Shown: one piece after another, positions 42,811 to 51,045 of the stretch
Layout of the letters: each line of letters begins with the position of its first letter
Position numbering within the stretch: the first letter of the stretch is position 1
Assembly: GCF_001636345.1 (NCBI RefSeq)
Contig: NZ_KV440945.1
Coordinates: 3,553,354 to 3,617,353, forward strand
DNA length: 64,000 nucleotides
Origin: Cytobacillus gottheilii
Lineage (GTDB): Bacteria > Bacillota > Bacilli > Bacillales > Cytobacillaceae
Direction of reading: 5' to 3'
Program-made: the position numbers and the translations under genes
Notes under the pieces: model-generated
Seen by the model: the letters and a program-made list of their open reading frames with translations, nothing else
Database searches by the model: none
Told to the model about the DNA's origin: nothing

Positions 42811-44088
42811 TTACATAGCCTCTGCGAGACTAGGAATATCCTTCATCATTCGCTGTGCGTCAAATGCTTTGTGCTTGGTACTGATCCCATGTAACACTTT
42901 TAATAGTTTTCCGCATAGAACCACGATGGATTGCTTCTTACGTAACGGATTAACCTTACGGTTTGTGTAATACTCATGTAGCTTTCGAAAGGCTTCATTA
43001 TGGCGAATCATTGGCATCATCACTCGGAAAAGGAGGGCGCGTAGCTTTCTTCTGCCCCGTTTGGAGATGCGTTTTTGTCCTTTGTGCTGACCGGAGGAAT
43101 TTTCACGTAATGTTAATCCCGCGAGTTTAATGATTTGGCGTGGATCTTCATAGTGTGAAAAGCTACCGATTTCAGCTAACAAATCGACAATTGTGGTATC
43201 ACCAAGTCCTTGAACCGTTGAGAGCCATTCGTACTCTACAGATGTTTGAACGAGCTCAACTAAGTGCTGTGTAATACTTTCAATTTCTTGTTCCAATTGG
43301 TTGTAACGACGAACGAGTGTGGCGATTTCAATACGGGCCATTTCACGTCCCTCTGTTACTCCGATGGAATTAGCAGCGACTTCAATAAGGCGAATTGCTT
43401 TCGGTCGTTGGGGAGATTTGAGCCCATCAACCTGGCGGTAAAGTGCTAATACTTCATCGGGATGTTTCTGGTGAAGATCACTAGGAAATGGGGTACACTC
43501 TAGTACTGCCATTGCCATCTTTCCGAATGACGGAAAGACCTGGGTGAACTCAGGAAAATAGCGATCTAACCAGCGAATCATCATGTTTTTAACAGCTCCA
43601 AGTTCCTCTGTCAACTTACTTTTAAACGTTGACCCAACACGAAGTTCTGCCTCCACGTCTTTCAAGATTCGCGGATAACTAAAGCGTCCATCTTTAACAA
43701 GACGAGCGATCACTAAAGCATCTTTGCGGTCATGTTTGGTTGGTAAATTGTCATCCAACTCCTTTGACCGTTTGACGTGCATAGGGTTGGTCATAGCCAG
43801 GGGAATCCCCCGATCCTCGAGGAAATAGGCTAAATTAAGCCAGTAATGGCCTGTAGGTTCAATCCCGACAATGACTTCCGTTTTTTCGTATTCTTTCATT
43901 GCAGCCAAAATACGTTGATAAAAACTCAAGAAACCATCACTAGATTGTAATACCGAGAAAGATTTTTGTAGTACCCGTCCACGATCATCTACAAAGCAAG
44001 CAAAATGTTTTCGCTTGGCAATGTCGATTCCGACTACGAGTGTTTTTTCGGTGACTTGATTTATTTTCTGATTTTGTTTAAAATCCAT
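42811..44088 (-). CDS. IS110-family transposase of element D
   Basis: A 425-residue DEDD recombinase clearly related to, but divergent from, copies A-C: GIDIAKRKHFACFVDDRG, IEPTGHYWLNLA, HDRKDALVIARL in the RuvC-like part, and LGDTTIVDLLAEIGSF and AGLTLRENSSGQHKGQ in the Tnp20 part. The frame appears complete. An AGGAGG-like site precedes the ATG. Confidence 0.93.
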   Translation of the reverse strand: MDFKQNQKINQVTEKTLVVGIDIAKRKHFACFVDDRGRVLQKSFSVLQSSDGFLSFYQRILAAMKEYEKTEVIVGIEPTGHYWLNLAYFLEDRGIPLAMTNPMHVKRSKELDDNLPTKHDRKDALVIARLVKDGRFSYPRILKDVEAELRVGSTFKSKLTEELGAVKNMMIRWLDRYFPEFTQVFPSFGKMAMAVLECTPFPSDLHQKHPDEVLALYRQVDGLKSPQRPKAIRLIEVAANSIGVTEGREMARIEIATLVRRYNQLEQEIESITQHLVELVQTSVEYEWLSTVQGLGDTTIVDLLAEIGSFSHYEDPRQIIKLAGLTLRENSSGQHKGQKRISKRGRRKLRALLFRVMMPMIRHNEAFRKLHEYYTNRKVNPLRKKQSIVVLCGKLLKVLHGISTKHKAFDAQRMMKDIPSLAEAM

Positions 44089-44484
44089 TTTGGAGTCCTC
44101 CTTGGTTACCTAAGTTAGGGGTCATTTCGCCACACGATTTGACACCCCGAATCATACCAAGAGGGCTCTTTTTTGTTCAAGTCCCCGAAAATCCTTCTAA
44201 CAGGAATGCTCCTTACATTTAATTTTAAATAGTCACCAAATTATTACCTCCATGTATAGATTGAAATCCCCTACAACTTTAGCTGTAGAATTAATGGGAC
44301 CTTATATTCTCTATTCAACAAACCTCCCTCAATAAACAAACACTTATCTCTTAATTACGCAGTTTTTCACCGTATTGCTATCTATCTTGTTTTACTTTAC
44401 AGATTTGATTAGAGAGAAAAGTACACAATCAAGCTGTTTACGAAGAAAATGAGCGCAAGAAACTAGCCAACCTTCGGTTAATTT

Positions 44485-44695
44485 CTAAAAGTTGGATAAA
44501 TAGCTATGTACGCACCAATGGATGTCCACATTTCTTATGGGGGTCTACCCTCCCAAGTCTCACAGAGTCTACGCTCCTACATTCCTTCGTTCAACCTTTC
44601 CATAAGGTGGATGTCGGTCATGCTGCCCCACAGGATCTAAGTCCTTACGTTAGTTGCGTTGCCAACTAATCCCATGCTGATTTTGTCTGTTCATC
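44485..44695 (-). ncRNA. Putative bridge RNA of IS110 copy B
   Basis: Near-identical to copy A: CCTACATTCC at 44576 and GCTGCCCC at 44622-44629, 46 bases apart. The span is approximate. Confidence 0.55.
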
Positions 44696-44734
44696 TTTTC
44701 AAATCTATTGGTTAAATCGTTAGTTTAATAGTGA

Positions 44735-46030
44735 TTAAGCTGCTATTGGTTCTTGGATAAATGCATGCATATGGGGTATATCCTTCAACATCTTCTCCTC
44801 TTGAAACACAAACTCTTTCTTACCAATAGAGAATAGTATACGGATGAGCTTATTACACAAAGCAATTAAAGACTGCATCTTTTTCAACGGATTGTCAGGT
44901 CTCGTTGTGTAGTAATGATGGAGGGCTTTAAAGGCTTTGTTCTTGGCTACTAGAATCATAGATGAACGGAATAACAATGCTCGTAATTTCTTTCGACCAC
45001 GTTTGGTTATTCTGGTTCTCCCTTTATGCTTACCTGATGTATTTTCTTTTAAGCTAAGTCCAGCCAGTTTAGTTATCTGGCGAGGATGATTGTATTCACT
45101 CAAATCGCCTACTTCAGCGAAGAAACCCGCCACTGTATCGCGGCCAATTCCTGTTATTTCTAACATTTGATCAACGCCTGGAATATCTTGAAGTAGTGTA
45201 TCCAGAGTTTGGTCAAGCTCTTCGAACTTGTTTTGAATGAGTTCATACTTTTGGATTAACGTTCTTAACTCCATTTTAGCCATCATGGCACCCTGGCGGA
45301 TGCCAATCGAGCGATTGGCTGCTTCTTTTAAGGCACGAATCTTCTTAATCCCTATACTGCGTTTCACTGCTTGCCTAAGGTATTCTAGTAATTCTTCTTC
45401 TGTATATCTCACCAGTTCTTCCGGTAATGCTTCAAGCTTTAATAAATGAAGAGCTGCCTTCCCTTCCCAACTTTTAAAGACGGTAAAGAACTCTGGAAAA
45501 TACCGATCAATCCAGTTGTGTATCTGTCCTTGCACTATTTGTAAGTCTACATTTAATAGATCACGCAATTTCTTAGCCACACGCAGTTCTGCGAAAACCC
45601 CTTGTGGTATCGTTGGTTCGGAGTATCTACCATCTTTGACTAGTTGTGCAATGACTTTTGCGTCTTTCACATCATTCTTAGTTGGAGAATTATCGTCTAG
45701 TTCCTTACTGTGCTTGACGTGTAAGGGGTTGACCGTGACGAACTTAATCTGTTCATCCTTTAGAATATGAGCTAAATTAAGCCAATAATGGCCTGTTGGC
45801 TCCATTCCAGTAATGACAGACTCCATTTGGTATGAATCTTTTATTTGATTAATCCAATTAATAAATGTTCGAATTCCTTCTTGAGTATTATCAAAAAAGC
45901 AAGTAGAACCTAGCTCTATTCCACGATAATCCTGTGCTCTAGCTACATGATGATGTTTGGCAATATCAATACCAATGATTAAGGTTTTTGGTGTAATTTG
46001 AGCTATTTTATGATTTTGGTTATAATTCAT
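44735..46030 (-). CDS. IS110-family transposase, copy B
   Basis: A 431-residue DEDD recombinase differing from copy A at only a few residues (for example Gln for Glu in KDSYQMES, Asp for Glu in RPDNPLKK). All recognised catalytic motifs are intact, so it may be active. Confidence 0.95.
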   Translation of the reverse strand: MNYNQNHKIAQITPKTLIIGIDIAKHHHVARAQDYRGIELGSTCFFDNTQEGIRTFINWINQIKDSYQMESVITGMEPTGHYWLNLAHILKDEQIKFVTVNPLHVKHSKELDDNSPTKNDVKDAKVIAQLVKDGRYSEPTIPQGVFAELRVAKKLRDLLNVDLQIVQGQIHNWIDRYFPEFFTVFKSWEGKAALHLLKLEALPEELVRYTEEELLEYLRQAVKRSIGIKKIRALKEAANRSIGIRQGAMMAKMELRTLIQKYELIQNKFEELDQTLDTLLQDIPGVDQMLEITGIGRDTVAGFFAEVGDLSEYNHPRQITKLAGLSLKENTSGKHKGRTRITKRGRKKLRALLFRSSMILVAKNKAFKALHHYYTTRPDNPLKKMQSLIALCNKLIRILFSIGKKEFVFQEEKMLKDIPHMHAFIQEPIAA

Positions 46031-46144
46031 TTTGAGACCTCCGAATAGATATTTTGTCCCTTTTAGCTAGCCGGCTTAGGACACATTTATCTTATCAAGA
46101 GGTCTTTTTTCTATCAAATCTCATTTTCACTTATTACAGGAATG

Positions 46145-46221
46145 CTGCCTCTTTAGTGCATTAAAAGATAGAAAGGCATTCATTCGTTCATCTTGAATCA
46201 ATGCCCCCATTTGTTTAAGTA
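46145..46221 (-). repeat. Dispersed terminator-like repeat, diverged copy (split by IS copy B)
   Basis: CTGCCTCTTTAGTGCATTAA, AAAGGCATTCATTCGTTCAT, CTTGAATCAATGCCCCCATT and TGTTTAAGTAC. The outer blocks match the family, while the stem is AGGCATT/AATGCC-like. It lies directly behind the Nudix gene. Confidence 0.65.
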
Positions 46222-46228
46222 CAATGAT

Positions 46229-46681
46229 TTACATATTCTTATCAATATAGTCAAGTACCTTTTTATCAACGGAGTCAATGAAACCTATTTCTTCATTTAA
46301 GTCCCAAAGTTTTATTTCTGATGTTTCTATGTTTTCTTTAAAAGGAAGTAGATTTTCAATTGTCGTGAAGTAAACTGGGTTATATTTAATGTGTCCGTCT
46401 GATATTTTTCGCACTTTTATTAAACCTATAAAGACTAGTTTAGTTACATATTGACCTGTTTCCTCATTCAGTTCTCTTATGGCACATTCCTTTGGTGTTT
46501 CATTACTTTCTCTACCACCCGCAGGTAGTTCCCATTGTTTACGTAAGGTGTTATATCCTAGGAGATATTTTCCATCGCATTTCAATACTGCAAAAGAACC
46601 TGCTAAGGGAGTATATTGGCATATACTTGTCTCCTTTACATTAATAAAGTCGAGAAATTCAAATCCATTATTTTTTAACAA
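46229..46681 (-). CDS. Nudix hydrolase
   Basis: A 150-residue protein with a Nudix box, GGRESNETPKECAIRELNEE followed by TGQ (GX5EX7REUXEEXGU), which binds Mg and cleaves nucleoside diphosphate-linked compounds. The substrate is not predictable. It begins with TTG behind AGGAGG. It is a single gene bounded on both sides by dispersed repeats. Confidence 0.85.
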   Translation of the reverse strand: MLKNNGFEFLDFINVKETSICQYTPLAGSFAVLKCDGKYLLGYNTLRKQWELPAGGRESNETPKECAIRELNEETGQYVTKLVFIGLIKVRKISDGHIKYNPVYFTTIENLLPFKENIETSEIKLWDLNEEIGFIDSVDKKVLDYIDKNM

Positions 46682-46747
46682 TTAGTTCGAGTCCTCCTTT
46701 TATATTCTCAAATGATTCCACAATATTCACGTGAATTCCTTCTTCAA

Positions 46748-46825
46748 GTAAACTGCCCCTATAGCACCATAAGAAAAAGGCTTCCCCTTTTATCTAAGGA
46801 AAGCACCCATTACTTTAAGTACATC
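46748..46825 (-). repeat. Dispersed terminator-like repeat, GGCTTCC variant
   Basis: AAACTGCCCCTATAGCACCA, TAAGAAAAAGGCTTCCCC, AAGGAAAGCACCCATTAC and TTTAAGTAC. It is closely similar to the copy at 32797-32858 and lies in the gap behind the GAP-family gene. Confidence 0.7.
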
Positions 46826-46937
46826 TTTTCACAAATGTATTGGTTATAGCTTTAATATGCAAAATATTTCAGTGAGTATCTTTCGCATGCAAAATCGATA
46901 TTCCTTAAATAATCGTGTCATAAGGTCTGTTATTTTA

Positions 46938-47053
46938 TGTTAGCATTTCAAAAGCTACCTGTTCATTTGCTAGGAATATATCTTCAAGATGTCCAACATA
47001 TTGAGAATTTTCTGTACGACCAATGATAATTTCTCCTTCCCCCGAAAGATTAA
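46938..47053 (-). other. Possible gene remnant of about 40 codons
   Basis: A frame ending with TAA near 46938 reads LSGEGEIIIGRTENSQYVG then HLEDIFLANEQVAFEML, a non-random, protein-like sequence without a start of its own and adjoining the stop of the GAP-family gene. It may be the tail of a lost gene. The rest of 46826-47053 shows nothing. Confidence 0.3.
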
Positions 47054-47710
47054 TTATAAATAATCTATGGTGTAAAATATTAAAATGACCCCTACTATAC
47101 ACATAACCCAGGATAATACTGAATTGGAACTTTTTGATATTTTATTCCGGATCTTAACTAAGATATGGTTTATCGACTTTCCAAATAATCTATATCCTAA
47201 AAATATAAGCAGGGCTGGAAAAATCATTATAATATTATAAGTTGCTATAATTGGAATCCATTGATAAAAAGGAATATCAATTGAAGTTAATAAACCAATT
47301 GCGGCATAATACGGTAAAGCTGTGCCTGCCTCAATGATAAAAGTGATAAAACCAATGATTATAATTGATAAGGTGCTTTGAGACTTAGGCTTAGGAATAT
47401 TACTTTTTTTATTTGCGGGTACAAGAAAACTAGAAATAAATAAAATCATCCCTATAATGAAGATTACCCAGCTAAAGATTTTGTTTTGAAAGATATTTGT
47501 AAATGCCTCTATAATATAATTCAAGCCAAACATCATCAGGATACCTAGTGAAAAATACAAAAGTGCAACCGTAAATAGATATGCTAATAGCCTTGTTGTT
47601 AAGTTTTTATTATCTGTTAAAACCAGATATAGCGTAACTCCAATTATTGTAGGGCTTAATGTATCTAAAAGTGCTAAACCACCCATATAAATTAATATAT
47701 CTATCTCCAT
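47054..47710 (-). CDS. GAP/Sap-family membrane protein (LysE-like fold)
   Basis: A protein of about 218 residues with six predicted helices and the N-terminal DTLSPTIIGVTLYLVL motif of the GAP (Sap, LysE-related) family, which is linked to export of small or lipid molecules in other bacteria. GGAGGGGG before the ATG at 47710 decides the start over 47740. It follows a MerR gene by 32 bases and is probably an exporter under its control. Confidence 0.75.
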   Translation of the reverse strand: MEIDILIYMGGLALLDTLSPTIIGVTLYLVLTDNKNLTTRLLAYLFTVALLYFSLGILMMFGLNYIIEAFTNIFQNKIFSWVIFIIGMILFISSFLVPANKKSNIPKPKSQSTLSIIIIGFITFIIEAGTALPYYAAIGLLTSIDIPFYQWIPIIATYNIIMIFPALLIFLGYRLFGKSINHILVKIRNKISKSSNSVLSWVMCIVGVILIFYTIDYL

Positions 47711-47742
47711 TTCCCCCTCCACATGAGCATTTGTGTTCAAAA

Positions 47743-48489
47743 CTATGATTTATTATCGAGATAATACTTATAAGCCATTTCCATAAAGTTAAGGGCTTCA
47801 TGGTCAATTGGATATAGATTATAATCTTTTGATTCCTTTGGTGACATTCTAATGCCCCAAAGTTTGTCTAAAAAAACTTCTTCGTTTTTAAAATCTTCAC
47901 CTTTTTTTACATCCATTCTCTTTATGATATTTTGTATTCTTGAATTTCTAAACCCAAGGTGCATATATTTTTTTATTTGCCCTACTAAAGCAATCCACTC
48001 CAAGGAGTCAGGATCGCTACTAGCCATATTGGGAAGTTTTTTTAATACTTCCTTGTTTTTGACATTTAATTCATCTCGATAATAATTTAATATTTTTTTA
48101 GAGTCCCTAGAGTCCCTAGTATATAGATTCATGATTTTTTTAATCTTAAATTCTTCCCCATCAATCGCTATACCGTTTATTAGTTCCCTTAAACTCATTT
48201 CTATCTTTGAGAGTCGATCCTTTTCATGCAAAACGTGAGATAGTTGTTTCATTAAACCGTTGGACCAATCCCATTCCTCAGACTCTAACATAATTTTGAT
48301 CTCACCTAATTTAAAGCCTATAATTTTTAGGAATTGTATTTGCTGAAGTTTCTTCAACTCAGTGCTGGTGTATAATCGATGGCCTCCTTCAGTTTTTGAT
48401 ACAGGTTTTAGAAGTCCTATCTTGTCATAATATCTCAAGGTTCTAACTGATACACCGCTTAGCTTTTTAAATTCGTTAATATGAAACAA
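47743..48489 (-). CDS. MerR-family regulator (TipA-like)
   Basis: A 248-residue protein with MerR winged helix (FKKLSGVSVRTLRYYDKIGL, then RLYTSTELKKLQQI), a coiled coil, and a helical TipAS-like effector domain. It lies between a 49-residue membrane protein gene and the GAP-family gene, all behind a promoter with a 19-base spacer, so it probably activates its own operon in response to a drug-like ligand. Confidence 0.85.
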   Translation of the reverse strand: MFHINEFKKLSGVSVRTLRYYDKIGLLKPVSKTEGGHRLYTSTELKKLQQIQFLKIIGFKLGEIKIMLESEEWDWSNGLMKQLSHVLHEKDRLSKIEMSLRELINGIAIDGEEFKIKKIMNLYTRDSRDSKKILNYYRDELNVKNKEVLKKLPNMASSDPDSLEWIALVGQIKKYMHLGFRNSRIQNIIKRMDVKKGEDFKNEEVFLDKLWGIRMSPKESKDYNLYPIDHEALNFMEMAYKYYLDNKS

Positions 48490-48506
48490 GCTAATATCCT
48501 ACCTTC

Positions 48507-48656
48507 TTATTCATTAGTATTATTAAAAAACATGATTTTAAATAGGTAACCAATTCCTAAGCCAATAAGTACTCCTGGAAAAGCATTATCAAAAAATAAA
48601 CCTATTCCTGCTCCAATAATAACGCAAGCATAAATAATAATATCGTCTTTCTTCAA
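48507..48656 (-). CDS. 49-residue small membrane protein heading the MerR operon
   Basis: TTG start at 48656 behind AAAAGGAG, stop at 48507, 17 bases before the MerR gene. After KKDDIIIY the product has two hydrophobic stretches rich in Gly (IIGAGIGLFFDN and GVLIGLGIGYLFKIMFF), as in small transporter subunits or regulatory membrane peptides. It is shorter than common gene-calling limits and is supported by its ribosome binding site, coding character and promoter. Confidence 0.65.
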   Translation of the reverse strand: MKKDDIIIYACVIIGAGIGLFFDNAFPGVLIGLGIGYLFKIMFFNNTNE

Positions 48657-48704
48657 ATTAGGATTCTCCTTTTCAATAAATTGTAAAGTAAAAGTATTAA
48701 TAAC

Positions 48705-48735
48705 AGTATAAAAGATGACGTAAGGTCACTTTCAA
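48705..48735 (-). promoter_or_regulatory. MerR-type promoter with 19-base spacer
   Basis: On the minus strand TTGAAA (48735-48730) and TATACT (48710-48705) are 19 bases apart, with the dyad GTGACCTTACGTCA in the spacer. This is the MerR activation geometry, upstream of the small membrane protein, MerR and GAP-family genes. Confidence 0.8.
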
Positions 48736-48814
48736 CTAATTTAAACATCTCATTGAAAAAAATTGAAACTGACCCTGCGTCATTTAATATAATCAGGTTT
48801 AAGGAGGGAGAAAA

Positions 48815-49480
48815 ATGATCAAACCAACAACCATAAGTTTATTTTTAGTACTAATTATGCTTGCAGGCTGTTCAACAGGAGAGGAAGAAGTAATCGTAAA
48901 TAAAGAATCCGTAGAAGATATTGAGGAGATCAAGATAAATTTTGCAAGTACAGATGTAAAAATTTCGCCGGGTGAATCAGATCAACTAGAAACACATTTA
49001 AATGTTTACGATGACGGAACCGGTGCAATATTAGATAAGTCTTCAAAACGGTTATCAATTGATTTAGATAAGGATATTACACGCCTGTTTAACCTTAAAA
49101 ACCAAACATCTTTAGAGGTAAAGGTACCACAGCAATTTAAAGGGAAAATAATTATGGATGGATCTTCCGGTAATGTTTCTGGTAAGGAATTGATTCAAAA
49201 TGATATTGAAGTACGAACAAGCAGTGGTAATATTAAACTTTATTTTGTAGAATTAAATAACGATGTAAAATTAACAACCACAAGTGGTAAGGTATCAGTA
49301 AATTTTAAAGAACAACAGCCTAATTTAGAGTTAAATATAAATACAAACAGTGGTAGACAATCAATTGACTTAACTTTAAACGGCAAAACACAAACGAATA
49401 AAAAGTTACAAGGTTTCTCCGGAAATGGTGAGAATAAGATGGAAATTACAACGAAGTCAGGAAGTACAAATGTGAATTAA
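48815..49480 (+). CDS. DUF4097-type lipoprotein
   Basis: A 221-residue lipoprotein: signal peptide with lipobox LAGC (Cys19), then a beta-solenoid with repeated SSGN/TSGK/NSGR turns (for example VRTSSGNIKLYF, LTTTSGKVSVNF, INTNSGRQSIDL), the DUF4097 (adhesin-like) pattern. It is anchored outside the membrane; function unknown. AAGGAGGGAG lies before the ATG. It is divergent from the MerR operon and shares its intergenic region. Confidence 0.8.
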   Translation: MIKPTTISLFLVLIMLAGCSTGEEEVIVNKESVEDIEEIKINFASTDVKISPGESDQLETHLNVYDDGTGAILDKSSKRLSIDLDKDITRLFNLKNQTSLEVKVPQQFKGKIIMDGSSGNVSGKELIQNDIEVRTSSGNIKLYFVELNNDVKLTTTSGKVSVNFKEQQPNLELNINTNSGRQSIDLTLNGKTQTNKKLQGFSGNGENKMEITTKSGSTNVN

Positions 49481-49540
49481 TGATTTACGGTATTTTCTAA
49501 TACTTTTTATTTATCGGGCTTGTCAACTAAAGTGTGTAAG

Positions 49541-50712
49541 TTATTCTAAGTACTTTAACACACGATCTTTAAGGTGATCATGAAGGAGTAGTTGATTCAT
49601 CACCATAGCCCAGTGTTGAATATGGCCGCCATTCCATTTGTTTTCTAACTCTTTAATCCGCAAATATAATACTTTTAACAGAGCGTTCTCATGGGGAATG
49701 CTCCTTTTTTCGTGACTTTTCGAAAGCTTGAGTGAATGCTTTCAACGGCATTGGTTGTGTACATGATTTTACGAATGTTACTTCCATAATCGTATAATTG
49801 TTCTACATGTTGAAAATTTCGTTTCCATACATCTACTGCACCAGGGTACGCGGACCACTGATTTTTAAAGGATTCAAACGCACTGTGACAAGCCTTAAGG
49901 CTTGGAGCTCCATATACTTTCTTTAAGGAAGCAGTAAAAGGCTTATAGTCTTTGCTTGGGATATACTTGATGGAATTTCGAACCAAATGAACGATGCATC
50001 GCTGAACGGTGACATCAGGAAAAATTGCACATGCTCCTTCTTCCAGACCACTAACGCCATCCATCGAAATAAAGAAAATATCTTCTACACCACGTGATTT
50101 GATTTCATCAAAAATTTACAACCAATTATGCTAACTTTCTGTTTCATTTAACCATAAACCCATAATCTCTTTCTTGCCTTCTATGGTATAACCTAATTTC
50201 ATACACGATACGAATTGTTGTATAGAAGCAAACTACAAATACAAATGGGTAATAGTTACTGAAAGGACGATTTTGCCATTCGGCTAATTCAGGAAGAACA
50301 GTGTCTTTTATATCAGAAATCATTTCATGAGACACGGTGAAGCATAGATTTCCTCATTATTGGAAGAAATATCTCGTTGAGTCATTCCTCCGGCATACTT
50401 ACAAATCACCTTATCCTCGATTGCTGAAACGTCTCTTTTACGCACAGCTGCGTTACAAAAGAGCCATCTCAATCACGCGGTACAGAAATTTCAACATCTC
50501 CAGCAGTTGTTTTTACGGACTTTCTCCCTATTGCTTGCTTTCTTATCTCTTTTGTCATTTGCTTCATAGCCCAAATGATGGTTCATTTCACCTTTTAACA
50601 TAGACTCAAACATAGGATATATCTTTTAATGCTTTTTGCATATCCTTTACAGAGTTGGGTTGATACTGTTCAATAATCTTGTTCGCTAATTCTACGGAGT
50701 TCGGATCAGTGG
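49541..50712 (-). pseudogene. Decayed IS256-family transposase
   Basis: Reading the minus strand in pieces gives an IS256-type (mutator) transposase: an N-terminal part with SVELANKIIEQYQPNSVKDM and HHLGYEANDK, then KSVKTTAGDVEISVPRD, a central MDGVSGLEEGACAIFPDVTV and TTNAVESIHSSFRKV, and a C-terminal NKWNGGHIQHWAMVMNQLLL ending at TAA 49541. Several stops and frameshifts interrupt it (near 50640, 50480, 50335, 50110 and 49690), so it is dead. The 5' end is truncated near 50712; a terminal sequence GGGCTTGTCAACTAAAG remains at 49517-49533. Confidence 0.85.
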
Positions 50713-50735
50713 ACTTTCACCACCTAGATAGTCGC

Positions 50736-50800
50736 CATGCCTGGCGCACATAAGAAAGCCGCCTGATTCGGCAGCTGATCTTGAACATAAGTACCCTTCG
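50736..50800 (-). repeat. Dispersed terminator-like repeat, copy upstream of IS110 E
   Basis: CACATAAGAAAGCCGCCTGA, TTCGGCAGCTGATCTTGAAC, ATAAGTACCC: a good right-hand copy. Here it lies between the dead IS256 and IS110 E, so its original gene partner has been lost. Confidence 0.75.
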
Positions 50801-50808
50801 TATTATAA

Positions 50809-50843
50809 GGTCAGCCAGAGAAACCTGGTTGACTATTTTTTAT
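50809..50843 (+). terminator. Terminator upstream of IS110 E
   Basis: GTCAGCCAG (50810-50818) and CTGGTTGAC (50825-50833) followed by TATTTTTTATT on the plus strand. It would shield the element from outside transcription. Confidence 0.7.
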
Positions 50844-50857
50844 TCAATTTATAGATT

Positions 50858-51030
50858 GATAGTAGCCGGGGTAGAACGGAAGCACCCGTGGGACTTGATC
50901 CCGACAACTAAACTGTTCGCCCTCTACTTGTTAACACATGATTAGGCTGGTTGGGACATGATGATCCCGTATAACAAGCGAAGATATGAATGACAAGCTA
51001 GATAGAGGTTACCGGTCAATCCACTACACT
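50858..51030 (+). ncRNA. Putative bridge RNA region of IS110 E
   Basis: The non-coding stretch before the transposase contains several G/C-rich complementary segments (GCCGGGG, CACCCGTGGGACTTGATCCC, GGTTGGGACATGATGATCCC) in otherwise AT-rich DNA. IS110-subgroup elements encode their bridge RNA in this 5' position, unlike A-D where it lies 3'. Ends and guides were not resolved. Confidence 0.45.
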
Positions 51031-51045
51031 AGGAGGAGATAATTT

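Larger units (their letters stand above)
42431..44210 (-). mobile_element. IS110-family element D (1780 bp)
   Basis: Left end CT-CCCTCTATAAATG (42431) parallels CT-CCCTCAATAAAC of copies A-C, and right end ACAGGAATG-CT (44210) is identical over 11 bases. Flanks are AAC on the left and CCTTACATTT on the right, so the target was AACCTCCTT, the complement of a Shine-Dalgarno site. Internal 11-bp inverted repeats GGGGTGTCAAA (42475-42485) and TTTGACACCCC (44138-44148) are present. Confidence 0.75.
44324..46146 (-). mobile_element. IS110-family element, copy B (1823 bp)
   Basis: Same ends and length as copy A. Flanks AACAAAC and GCCTCTTTAGTGCATTA restore AACCTGCCTC on excision, again inside a dispersed-repeat remnant. 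Copies A and B are direct repeats enclosing two VOC genes and element D, so recombination between them would delete about 4.9 kb. Confidence 0.9.

Noticed and set aside
42475-44148. GGGGTGTCAAA/TTTGACACCCC taken as the outer ends of element D
   Set aside because: The shared end sequences CT-CCCTC and ACAGGAATG-CT lie further out and agree with copies A-C, so these inverted repeats are internal.
39429-46146. Composite transposon formed by copies A and B
   Set aside because: IS110 elements insert by RNA-guided recombination at a core dinucleotide, and each copy has its own intact target junctions; nothing shows that the pair moved as a unit.
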